Of a stretch of 33,994 bases of DNA, positions 7,977 to 14,944 are shown in pieces. Numbering within the stretch: position 1 is the first letter of the stretch; each line of letters starts with the position of its first letter. Under the pieces are notes generated by a model. The model saw nothing but the letters and a program-made list of their open reading frames with translations. It was not told the DNA's origin and did not search any database. The position numbers were made by a program, and so were the translations under genes. Origin of the DNA: Methanogenium sp. (lineage in GTDB: Archaea > Halobacteriota > Methanomicrobia > Methanomicrobiales > Methanomicrobiaceae). Location: NCBI GenBank assembly GCA_030595665.1, contig JAUVCV010000029.1:1-33994 (forward strand), in the 5' to 3' direction.

Positions 7977-8305
7977 TTTTCGAGGAAGTAACCGAGAACC
8001 GTCCTGATGATAACAACAACAGCAAGCATGATCAGTTCATCCTGTGTCGGGGCGACGATGGTGGCAAGGATGTCTGCTGCAATGAGAAATTCCAGTCCAA
8101 AAACAATTTTGCTCGTCAGGCTCATCCGGATCTGGTTATAGGGGATCTTTAATCTTCTGAATTCAAGGAGCACCATCTTCACGATTGCGGTAAGACCTCC
8201 ATAGATGATGATAATGGCTCCGGTCACTTCAAAGAAAAATGTGAGTATATGGAGGAGCTCAAAAAAAAGGGCGTTTACATCTATGGCCAGAAGACTCATA
8301 GGCAA
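7949..8305 (-). CDS. DUF1622 family membrane protein
   Basis: 118 aa with three predicted membrane segments: LLHILTFFFEVTGAIIIIYG, KIVFGLEFLIAADILATIV and LIMLAVVVIIRTVLGYFLE. Between them is a conserved-looking basic loop RRLKIPYNQIRMSLTSK. Length and pattern match DUF1622, a widespread uncharacterised family. The gene is 86 nt downstream of the YeeE/YedE pair on the same strand and may belong to that transcript, though the gap leaves room for a separate promoter. Confidence 0.8.
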   Translation of the reverse strand: MPMSLLAIDVNALFFELLHILTFFFEVTGAIIIIYGGLTAIVKMVLLEFRRLKIPYNQIRMSLTSKIVFGLEFLIAADILATIVAPTQDELIMLAVVVIIRTVLGYFLEKEALEFEIT

Positions 8306-8391
8306 AAGAAGGGTATTGAGGGTATAAATAATTCATTGTCCCGGGGAACGGAGCAATCTCCACCCACTGTCTGGGATGGTATTCCTGTTCT

Positions 8392-8952
8392 CTATAGACC
8401 GAAATACTCCAGTCCTGTCAGAAAACCTCCGATCAGGATGCAGAGCGGGATGATGATGTACCAGGGATTTATTCTCAGGTAATCGGGAATTGTCATGGAA
8501 TGGAATGGCCCTTTGGATAGAATTTTCTCATTAAGGGTGGGATAGGCCGCAGCAAAGATGCCTGCACCTATGAGAATGCCTGTCACTCCGCCGAAGAGGG
8601 CGTCGAGGGAGCCGTGTCCCACCGCCCCTGCGACAGTGCCGGGGCAATAGCCGAGGATGGCAAATCCCATCCCGAAGATGATGCCACCGATGACAGTTGT
8701 TCCAATCGAGCCCGGCTTTGGGTGCAGTTCGACCATCCCCCTCTCTTTCATCGCATAGATGCCGATCATTCCCACCACCACTGCGGCGAGCATCACCTTG
8801 ATCACCGTAAAGTCTGTTAAGAGAAGCTGGCCGAGGATCACGTTGTACTCGGTCACCCCGCTGATAGAGAGGAGCCCTCCGAAGCAGCAACCAATGAGAA
8901 AACCGATCAAAAGTTGCAGCCGGTTGTTTTCATGCAGGTGTTCAAACATCAT
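8392..8952 (-). CDS. YeeE/YedE half-transporter (GYCPG type)
   Basis: 186 aa with about five membrane helices. The key motif GYCPGTVAGAVGHGS (Cys103) is the half-family signature of YeeE/YedE proteins, in which conserved cysteines pass thiosulfate or a related sulfur species through the membrane. It lies 9 nt after the GCTSGH-type half (8962-9462), so the two separate chains probably make one complete pore. In many bacteria both halves are fused. Downstream of an MBL-rhodanese gene, which supports a sulfur role. The exact cargo is inferred, not shown. Confidence 0.85.
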   Translation of the reverse strand: MMFEHLHENNRLQLLIGFLIGCCFGGLLSISGVTEYNVILGQLLLTDFTVIKVMLAAVVVGMIGIYAMKERGMVELHPKPGSIGTTVIGGIIFGMGFAILGYCPGTVAGAVGHGSLDALFGGVTGILIGAGIFAAAYPTLNEKILSKGPFHSMTIPDYLRINPWYIIIPLCILIGGFLTGLEYFGL

Positions 8953-8961
8953 TTATCCTCC

Positions 8962-9462
8962 TCACCACAGCACCCCGTAGAGAAGGAATGCTGTCACAAT
9001 GCCCGACACAAAAAAGACGACCACAGCAATCCAACTTGAAATCGCAAGCTGGAGAGTGCCGCTGATCCCATGTCCGCTTGTGCATCCGCCCGCCCAGCGT
9101 GAGCCGAGTCCCATGAGAATACCGCCCACAAGAGCGACCGCCAGCCGAAGCCCGGTATCATATCCGAAGGTCTCGCCGAAGAGTGTCGGCACCCATTCAA
9201 ACGCGAATCCTCCTACCAGTAATGATGCGGCAAACGCTCCCAGAAACACTCCTGCGACCAGCATCCATTCCCAGTCAACAACGGGGGCAAACTTCTGGTA
9301 GTAGGGTTTTTCATCCGTCTTCTTTCCCCTGAATATGCGTTCAATCATTCCGCTCGTCCTCGTAAACGCAGTCGAGCAGCCGAGTGGTTTGTTTGAAAGC
9401 AGAAACGCAATCCAGCTGAGGATGCCGATGCCCGCTCCTGCAAGATAGGGTGTCCAGTCCAT
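8962..9462 (-). CDS. YeeE/YedE half-transporter (GCTSGH type)
   Basis: 166 aa, four to five membrane helices. Two motif cysteines are visible: Cys29 in NKPLGCSTAF and Cys127 in RWAGGCTSGHGISG, both positions typical of YeeE/YedE sulfur transporters. The loop after the first helix is charged (RGKKTDEKPYYQK). It starts 28 nt after the MBL-rhodanese gene and ends 9 nt before the second half-transporter, so co-transcription is very likely. Confidence 0.85.
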   Translation of the reverse strand: MDWTPYLAGAGIGILSWIAFLLSNKPLGCSTAFTRTSGMIERIFRGKKTDEKPYYQKFAPVVDWEWMLVAGVFLGAFAASLLVGGFAFEWVPTLFGETFGYDTGLRLAVALVGGILMGLGSRWAGGCTSGHGISGTLQLAISSWIAVVVFFVSGIVTAFLLYGVLW

Positions 9463-9490
9463 TCTTCCCCCTCCCTGCTACATCTCTTCC

Positions 9491-10876
9491 TCATCCTTTA
9501 TCTGGTAGAAATCCTGCGGCGGTATAGGCGTTGAGTCCACCAGCGGCGTTGTATACGTCGGAAAAACCGTGCTGTTTCAGGATACTGCACGCAAGGCTCG
9601 AACGGTGTCCTGTGCGGCACATTGCAATCGTGGGCCGTTCGGAGTCGAGTTCATCTGCCCGTGTCCTGAGGTCCATGGCAAGGATGTTGACTGCCCCCGG
9701 TATGTGCTGCTCTCCGTATTCATTCGCTGACCTGACATCGAGAAGAACATTGTCGGGGTTCTGGATTTTTTCATGTACCTCTGAGGGAGAGAGCTGATGG
9801 ATATGGTCGGTGGCATAGCCTGCACTTACCCACGCATGCGTGCCCCCTTTGAGGTAGCCTGTCGTCCGGTCGAGGCCGACCCGCCGGAGCTGGATAACTG
9901 CCTCGCGGGCCTGTTCGGGGCTGTCTGTCACAAGGAGGATATCTTTGTCCGGCGGCAGTATCCATCCTGCGTAGGTGGGGAAGTTGGCGCCCATGTCTAT
10001 GTGATAGCTCCCGGGGATGTGCTGCCCTCCAAAGGTGGCATAGTCCCGGATGCTCATCACGATGGTGTCTGCATCCGTCATCCGTTCATGGAATTCGGCC
10101 GGTTTCATCGCCTTCAGCGTGGGAAGGGTTCTGACAGGTGCCGGGCCTCTTCGGTTTATGTCGCTGCACCGGGAAAAGTGGTCTGGTGCCGGTGGCATAT
10201 CAACGGTCAGTGAGTGGATGAACTCCTCTTTGTCTGTTATCAGGAGGGCCGGGTTGTAGGCGTTTTCATACCCGATGGTCGAAAACCGCATCGCACCCAT
10301 TGTCTTTCCACAGAGGGATCCCGCACCATGTGCCGGAAATACCAGGCATTCGGGAGGGAGGGTCATCACTTTGGTGTGGAGGTTTTCATACAGTTCTTTC
10401 GCCAGTTCATGGGCGTGTCCCGGAAAGAGATCGGGCCGTCCGACGTCCCCGACAAAGAGCGTGTCCCCGGTGAATGCCGCAGTAGGTGTATAGCCCCGCG
10501 AGGTGTCGGTGACAACATAGACGAGGCAGTCGGGTGTGTGCCCCGGAGTTGCGAGTACGTGGAATTCCATATCTTCGATACGGAAGTGGTCGCCATCTGA
10601 GAGTGCGATATGTGCAAAACTGCAATTGCCTGCGGCGGGAGCATATATTGTTGCACCGGTCTCTTCGGCGAGGTCCATATGGCCCGAAACAAAATCCGCA
10701 TGGAGATGCGTCTCGAGAATATGGGTGATTTTTCGTCCCTCAGCCTCAGCGGCTTTGAGGTACCGGTCCACATCACGGCTTGGATCAACAATAGCACAGG
10801 TCGTATTTCCCCCAATAAGATACGAGCTGTGAGCGATTTTTTCGATAAAGAATTGTTTCAGCAGCATATAATCCAT
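9491..10876 (-). CDS. MBL-fold hydrolase with two rhodanese domains (persulfide dioxygenase-like)
   Basis: 461 aa. Residues 1-235 are a metallo-beta-lactamase fold close to ETHE1-type enzymes: ETHLHADFVSGH (His57, His59, Asp61), TPGHTPD, TGDTLFVGDVGRPDL and FPAHGAGSLCGK. Two rhodanese repeats follow. The first (about 260-355) has LLVTDSPEQARE where the catalytic Cys loop would be, so it is probably inactive. The second ends with MCRTGHRSS, with active Cys420. The family oxidises or transfers persulfide sulfur. It leads the YeeE/YedE pair, so imported sulfur may be its substrate. An internal ATG at codon 4 is an alternative start. Confidence 0.88.
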   Translation of the reverse strand: MDYMLLKQFFIEKIAHSSYLIGGNTTCAIVDPSRDVDRYLKAAEAEGRKITHILETHLHADFVSGHMDLAEETGATIYAPAAGNCSFAHIALSDGDHFRIEDMEFHVLATPGHTPDCLVYVVTDTSRGYTPTAAFTGDTLFVGDVGRPDLFPGHAHELAKELYENLHTKVMTLPPECLVFPAHGAGSLCGKTMGAMRFSTIGYENAYNPALLITDKEEFIHSLTVDMPPAPDHFSRCSDINRRGPAPVRTLPTLKAMKPAEFHERMTDADTIVMSIRDYATFGGQHIPGSYHIDMGANFPTYAGWILPPDKDILLVTDSPEQAREAVIQLRRVGLDRTTGYLKGGTHAWVSAGYATDHIHQLSPSEVHEKIQNPDNVLLDVRSANEYGEQHIPGAVNILAMDLRTRADELDSERPTIAMCRTGHRSSLACSILKQHGFSDVYNAAGGLNAYTAAGFLPDKG

Positions 10877-10897
10877 CCCAAATTTCGATGATGCTTC

Positions 10898-11947
10898 CTA
10901 TACGATGAAAAATATATAAATCAATCCTGTCGCAATGAACAGAAAGAGGATGGTCATTCCTCCTCCCGCCCGCAGGTAATCGGCATTGTGGTATCCTCCT
11001 GGTGTCATCAGGAATGCATTGACCTGGTGCGTCGGAAGAATGAACGAGTTTGAGGCGCAGAGTGCGACAAGGAGGGCAAGCCCGCGGGGGTCGAGACCGG
11101 TCGAGGTGCCGATGATTACAACAAGCGGTACCAGAACGATGGTTGCACCCACATTTGACATGAAGAGGCTGAAGAAAGTGGCAAGCACCGCAATTCCGAG
11201 GAGGATGAGGAATGGATGTGCCACAGAAAGCATACCCATCATGGCATCTGCAAGCCAGGCTGCTGTTCCGGTCTGTTCCATGGCGATACCTAACGGGATC
11301 AGTCCTGCAAGAAGAAAAATCGTCCGCCAGTCTATGGCATGGTATGCCTCGTTGATGGTAAGCACCCCGCCGAGAACCATTGCAATTGCACCGGTGAGAA
11401 GACCAAGTCCTATCGGGACACCGGTGAAGGTAAGGGCAATGCCACCCGTAAGGCAGAGGACGGCAAAAGGACCTTTTGATGCTGTCACTCCTTTTTCTTT
11501 AGGTATGGTGCTCAGGACAAACTCCGGCCCCTGCCCGATACGGTTGATCTTTTCCCATGGACCGAATACGACAAATGTATCACCCGGATTCATGGGGATA
11601 TCAGAGATGTCCCGCCGGTGTTCCCCTTCCTTTGTCAGGGAAAGAATCACCTCAAGACCATGCTGTTTTCTGAATGCTACTTCCCGAACTGTTTTTCCGG
11701 TATAAGGGGAGTGCGGCCGCACGATTATTTCGGCAAATCCTGCATGTTCTTCCCAAATTTATTCGGTGTGATGTTCAGGGTTTCCTACCGGGACGAGTTC
11801 ATAGTCTGCCGCAAATTGTTCTGCATCCTCTTTTGTTCCGAGAATGGAGAGTGTCTGCCCCTCTGCAAAGACCAAATACCGCCACGGTGCATAGAGAATA
11901 TCCCTCCCGGTTTTTACTGCCGCTTCCCACCCTACCACCTGTGTCAT
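10898..11947 (-). pseudogene. Broken SLC13-type (DASS) permease with RCK_C domains
   Basis: The 3' part (10898-11722, GTG start) reads as a second RCK_C domain (VRPHSPYTGKTVREVAF) followed by about six membrane helices ending in CASNSFILPTHQVNAFLMTP, the C-terminal half of SLC13-like permeases. In the same frame, a TAA (11759-11761) separates it from PEHHTE upstream, and upstream of that the frame continues to 11947 as another RCK_C-like piece (YLVFAEGQTLSILGTKEDAE). The N-terminal membrane half is absent: bases beyond 11950 do not encode it. A nonsense mutation plus 5' deletion is the simplest reading. Position just before the MBL-rhodanese gene suggests a former sulfur/anion transporter. 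Confidence 0.7.
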
Positions 11948-12021
11948 GTCCTGCCTTCTCTCTCCGGTAATAGAGGTTGTTCTCCGATGCTTTGTTGAAC
12001 CGGTATTTTAACCGTTCACTG

Positions 12022-12064
12022 ACTATCATTGATTCAAACAGACCTCCTTTCAGTGAATGATAGT
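12022..12064. repeat. 9-bp inverted repeat with 25-nt spacer
   Basis: ACTATCATT (12022-12030) and AATGATAGT (12056-12064) are exact inverted copies. They lie just upstream of the 5' edge of the broken permease, inside the 11948-12294 stretch that holds no gene. It could be a hairpin, an operator or the scar of the deletion. Confidence 0.35.
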
Positions 12065-12295
12065 TTACATGTTTTGTGTCCCCTATTCCGGCAAGATGTG
12101 CAGCGAGACCTGGGTTGGTAAAGCAGAGTTTGGGTATTTTGGGAAGTCGTTTATTGAAGTTTTTGTGATGGGCTCTTGTGAGGAAAATGATAAATGATGC
12201 CTGAAGAAGAGAAATCCATTGAAATGCAACCCATTTTTCACTATATCTCCTGTGATTGGGGCATATTAGAACATATGATCCCTTTTCTGTTTCAG

Positions 12296-12308
12296 AAATT
12301 ATTTATTC
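12296..12308 (+). promoter_or_regulatory. TATA-like element of the thi4 riboswitch transcript
   Basis: GAAATTATTTATT is AT-rich and lies about 20-30 nt before the first base of the riboswitch aptamer, where an archaeal TATA box should be. Assigned by position and composition only. Confidence 0.4.
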
Positions 12309-12326
12309 CATGAAATCAGTGAGTAC

Positions 12327-12430
12327 AATGGGGTGCTGTTGCAGACAGAAGGGAAAATGCTCTTCTGACTGCTACGGCTGAGATTATACCCGTTTTACCT
12401 GATCCGGATAATGCCGGCGTAGGGAGCTCC
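12327..12430 (+). ncRNA. TPP riboswitch aptamer (THI element)
   Basis: All conserved blocks are present in order: GGGGTGCT (12330), the variable P3 arm with AGACAGAAGG and CTTCTGACTG, then GGCTGAGA, ATACCCG, ACCTGATCCGGATAAT and GCCGGCGTAGGGA. This is the thiamine pyrophosphate aptamer nearly letter for letter. It precedes thi4, a thiazole-synthesis gene, as expected for feedback control by TPP. TPP riboswitches are common in bacteria but sparse in archaea. Confidence 0.95.
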
Positions 12431-12452
12431 TTTTATTGGTCGCAGCCTTCTC

Positions 12453-12479
12453 GCATTATCCGCCTTGATTCAGGGAGGA
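12453..12479 (+). promoter_or_regulatory. Riboswitch expression platform and ribosome binding site
   Basis: GCATTATCCG (12453-12462) is the exact reverse complement of CGGATAATGC inside the aptamer (12405-12414). Overlapping it, TCCGCC (12459-12464) can pair with the ribosome binding site GGGAGGA (12473-12479) with one mismatch. The two pairings exclude each other. With TPP bound the aptamer strand is occupied, so TCCGCC can mask the ribosome site; without TPP the 10-bp helix forms and frees it. The pairings are seen in sequence; the switching model is inferred. Confidence 0.65.
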
Positions 12480-12486
12480 TAACATA

Positions 12487-13254
12487 ATGGATTTAGATGT
12501 AACAAAAGCAATTACCGATACCTGGTTTCAAAAACTTCAGGAAAATCTGGATGTTGATGTGGCTATTACCGGAACGGGCCCGTCAGGACTCATTGCCGCA
12601 TTAAGAATTGCAGAAGCGGGCTATAAGGTCTCTATGTTTGAGAGCAAACTTGCCCCCGGCGGAGGCATGTGGGGCGGTGCCATGTTGTTTACCTCGATTG
12701 CTCTTCAGAATGAGGCAGTTTACCTTCTTGATGAACTTGAAATTCCTTATCAGAGATATAATGACAACCTCGTCATGTGTGATAGTGTTCTTGCGACATC
12801 TGCGCTGATATACCGGGCATCCAGAGCGGGAGTTTTGATTCACAACGGCATGAGTGTTGAGGATGTTGTGTTTAAGGATAACAGGGTATCGGGAGTTGTT
12901 GTTAACTGGGGTACGGTTGTAAGAGAAGGGCTTCATGTCGACCCTCTGTCTTTCCGGGCAAAAATTGTGGTTGATGCAACCGGTCACCCCTGCGAGATCT
13001 CGGAAAAGGTTGCAAGAAAGAATAATATAACCCTTAACACGCCGTCAGGAAAGGTTTCAGGGGAGCGTTCCATGAATGTAACCGAGGGTGAGGCAGAGAC
13101 GGTTAAGAATACCAAACAGATCTGTCCCGGGCTGTATGTCTGCGGTATGGCGGCAAACGGAGTTTTTGGTTCTCCAAGAATGGGGCCCATATTCGGAGGG
13201 ATGCTGCTTTCCGGAGAGAGGGCATCAAAGCTCATCATTGAGGATTTAAAGTGA
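12487..13254 (+). CDS. thi4: Sulfide-dependent ADP-thiazole synthase Thi4
   Basis: 255 aa. It has an N-terminal nucleotide-binding motif ITGTGPSGLIAALRIAEAGY (about residues 27-46), the acidic strand end MFESK, the PGGGMWGGAM loop and a C-terminal GLYVCGMAANGVFG...GPIFGGML. Thi4 makes the thiazole half of thiamine from NAD and glycine. Yeast Thi4 sacrifices a Cys as sulfur donor; archaeal forms have His there and use free sulfide with iron. Here the matching segment is GLHVDP with His150 and no Cys, so this is the catalytic, sulfide-using type. GGGAGGA lies 7 nt before the ATG and is under riboswitch control. Confidence 0.95.
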   Translation: MDLDVTKAITDTWFQKLQENLDVDVAITGTGPSGLIAALRIAEAGYKVSMFESKLAPGGGMWGGAMLFTSIALQNEAVYLLDELEIPYQRYNDNLVMCDSVLATSALIYRASRAGVLIHNGMSVEDVVFKDNRVSGVVVNWGTVVREGLHVDPLSFRAKIVVDATGHPCEISEKVARKNNITLNTPSGKVSGERSMNVTEGEAETVKNTKQICPGLYVCGMAANGVFGSPRMGPIFGGMLLSGERASKLIIEDLK

Positions 13255-13258
13255 ATAT

Positions 13259-13534
13259 ATGAAATTTTGGGTTGTATCTGATAATAACGAACCCTTCTGT
13301 CTCATATACAAAAATTGCCCGGGTTGCTGTTGAAAATAAGAGGCAATAGAGATTGCAGGCGATATTCCGGTTGTTGCAATTGGGGGTATCAATGCCGAAA
13401 ATCTTCGGGATGTCCTCAATGCCGGTGCAAAAAATCTGTGCATGGTCAGGTATATCATGGACGGCGCTCATTTGGAAGAGAGAGTGGCTGAAACGATTGA
13501 AATAACTAATTCGGTTAACTGTTCAGTAGACTAA
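13259..13534 (+). pseudogene. thiE: Remnant of thiamine-phosphate synthase ThiE
   Basis: Starting 4 nt after thi4 stops, the ATG at 13259 reads MKFWVVSD, like the first strand of ThiE, then leaves frame. A second frame briefly reads YTKIARVAVENK, and a third, open from 13340 to a TAA at 13534, reads IPVVAIGGINAENL...NAGAKNLCMV, the phosphate-binding C-terminal part of ThiE. Around 100 internal residues are missing. It was once a thi4-thiE operon under the TPP riboswitch. A working thiamine-phosphate synthase would have to be encoded elsewhere. Confidence 0.75.
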
Positions 13535-13550
13535 AAAAATCCCTGACCTG

Positions 13551-13558
13551 TTTTTTTT
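13551..13558 (+). terminator. T-tract terminator after thi4/thiE remnant
   Basis: Eight consecutive T, 16 nt after the stop of the thiE remnant, with no strong hairpin before it. Oligo-T alone is enough for archaeal RNA polymerase termination. Confidence 0.5.
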
Positions 13559-13952
13559 CAGCGGATTAATGCCCGAGGAGTGAATGGCTGACCGGCAGCC
13601 ACCTTCCTTTTCGTTTCATTGTGAACCCGCATGATGCCTGTGGTCATCGTACACAAAACCGATTTGTCGATGTGGCTGTTTGAATTTTTTTAGCAAATCA
13701 GAGATCAGAAGAATGGAAATGAGCCTCTTTTTTGGACGAATAATTCTGAAATGGGAGTGGCAAAAAATGTTCATGGTCTCTTTTTTTTCCAAAGACTCCC
13801 TCCTTTGATGGTATACCCTGGCAGCTGTTTCTCACATGGGCATTGCAGTGGTCAGAAATAATCTAAATGGTGTCCTGGTTGTAGAAATTCAGCAGCATTT
13901 GTTGAAAAAAATGGTTTCTCTCTTTCTCCGTTGCATGAAAAGAGAGATCTAT
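13559..13952. other. Gap without a convincing gene
   Basis: About 390 bp, with further T-runs (13783-13790) and one plus-strand frame (13836-14039) that lies mostly antisense to the end of the nitroreductase gene. Its residues do not resemble a known protein. No RNA gene was seen. Confidence 0.4.
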
Positions 13953-14777
13953 TCAGAGCCACGTGATACTGAGTGGATTTCTTTTGGGTGCCGTCATGGT
14001 GCTCCGCTGTTTTGGGTATCCAAAGGTGAGGGCATATGAAGGAATATATCCCTCAGGAATTCCCATTTCTTCCCGCAAAGGTGCGAACTCTTCCATTGCG
14101 ATCTTTAAAAATCCATTCCAGCAGGATGCGATTCCATATCCCTTCGCAACCAGTTCAAAGTAGGAAAGTGCAATGATTGGGTCTGCCTTTGCCCAGGTGC
14201 TCCCTTCCGGTATTGTAGCGATAAGGAGGTGGGGTGCGCTATGACAGACCGCATCCTCACCCAGTCCCCATCGTCGGATGATACCGTTATATTGGAGGGA
14301 ATAGTGGTGGTTTGGTCTTTTCTCAACCTCTGTCTTCATCCACTCTACGGTGTGAGCTGCAATCTTCTGCACCTTCTCCGGGTCATGGACAACAATCCAT
14401 TTTACCTTCTGGCTGTTTGCTGCAGTCGGGGTGTAGCGGATAACATCCAGCATCTGTTCAATCAGTTCTCTTTTTAGAGGTTTTTTCCGGTAGTGGCGGA
14501 TTGACCTCCTGGTCTGAACAAATCTTGCGAGCTGGTCTGGTTTAATATCAGAAGCACGTTCGTTCATGGATAGTGGGTATTCACCGTCAAAATTAGTTTT
14601 CAGGGCATTAAACAGGCAAAATATCTCGCAGTGTCCGCATTTGATGCAGTTCTCTTCGAGGTCTTTTGCAATCATCGGGAGTTTACTCTCTTTCATTGAG
14701 ATGATTGACACCGGGCAGACTTTGACGCACACACCGCATTTTGTGCAGGTGTCCGGGTTGACAGTGATATTGCTCAT
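13953..14777 (-). CDS. Ferredoxin-nitroreductase fusion protein
   Basis: 274 aa. Residues 1-60 hold two [4Fe-4S] motifs: Cys11, 14, 17, 21 (CTKCGVCVKVCP) and Cys44, 47, 50, 54 (CIKCGHCEIFC). The rest is a flavin nitroreductase: FVQTRRSIRHYRKKPL, with the FMN-phosphate RRS, then TPTAANSQKVKWIVV and a late GYGIASCWNGF. The layout fits a family common in anaerobes that passes electrons from ferredoxin clusters to bound FMN. Substrate unknown. It is monocistronic, with no strong ribosome binding site at the ATG. Confidence 0.92.
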   Translation of the reverse strand: MSNITVNPDTCTKCGVCVKVCPVSIISMKESKLPMIAKDLEENCIKCGHCEIFCLFNALKTNFDGEYPLSMNERASDIKPDQLARFVQTRRSIRHYRKKPLKRELIEQMLDVIRYTPTAANSQKVKWIVVHDPEKVQKIAAHTVEWMKTEVEKRPNHHYSLQYNGIIRRWGLGEDAVCHSAPHLLIATIPEGSTWAKADPIIALSYFELVAKGYGIASCWNGFLKIAMEEFAPLREEMGIPEGYIPSYALTFGYPKQRSTMTAPKRNPLSITWL

Positions 14778-14944
14778 GGGGTTTCAGATAGGCAGGATAG
14801 GATTTAAGGGTTTGCCTGGTGGTTAAATTGAATACATTAATTCTGGATCTAATCCAGTCTTTCCTGAGTTAGTGTGAATTCCGGGATTAATTTGGTTTTC
14901 CAATACCTCTCCTGAACACATGGAATAATTGCATTCCCGGCAAT

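Noticed and set aside
11759-11761. Recoding (pyrrolysine or selenocysteine) at the permease stop
   Set aside because: The codon is TAA, not TAG or TGA, and the gene has also lost its 5' half.
13836-14039. Plus-strand 67-codon frame beginning MGIAVVRNN
   Set aside because: Its second half is antisense to the nitroreductase gene and the residues match no family.
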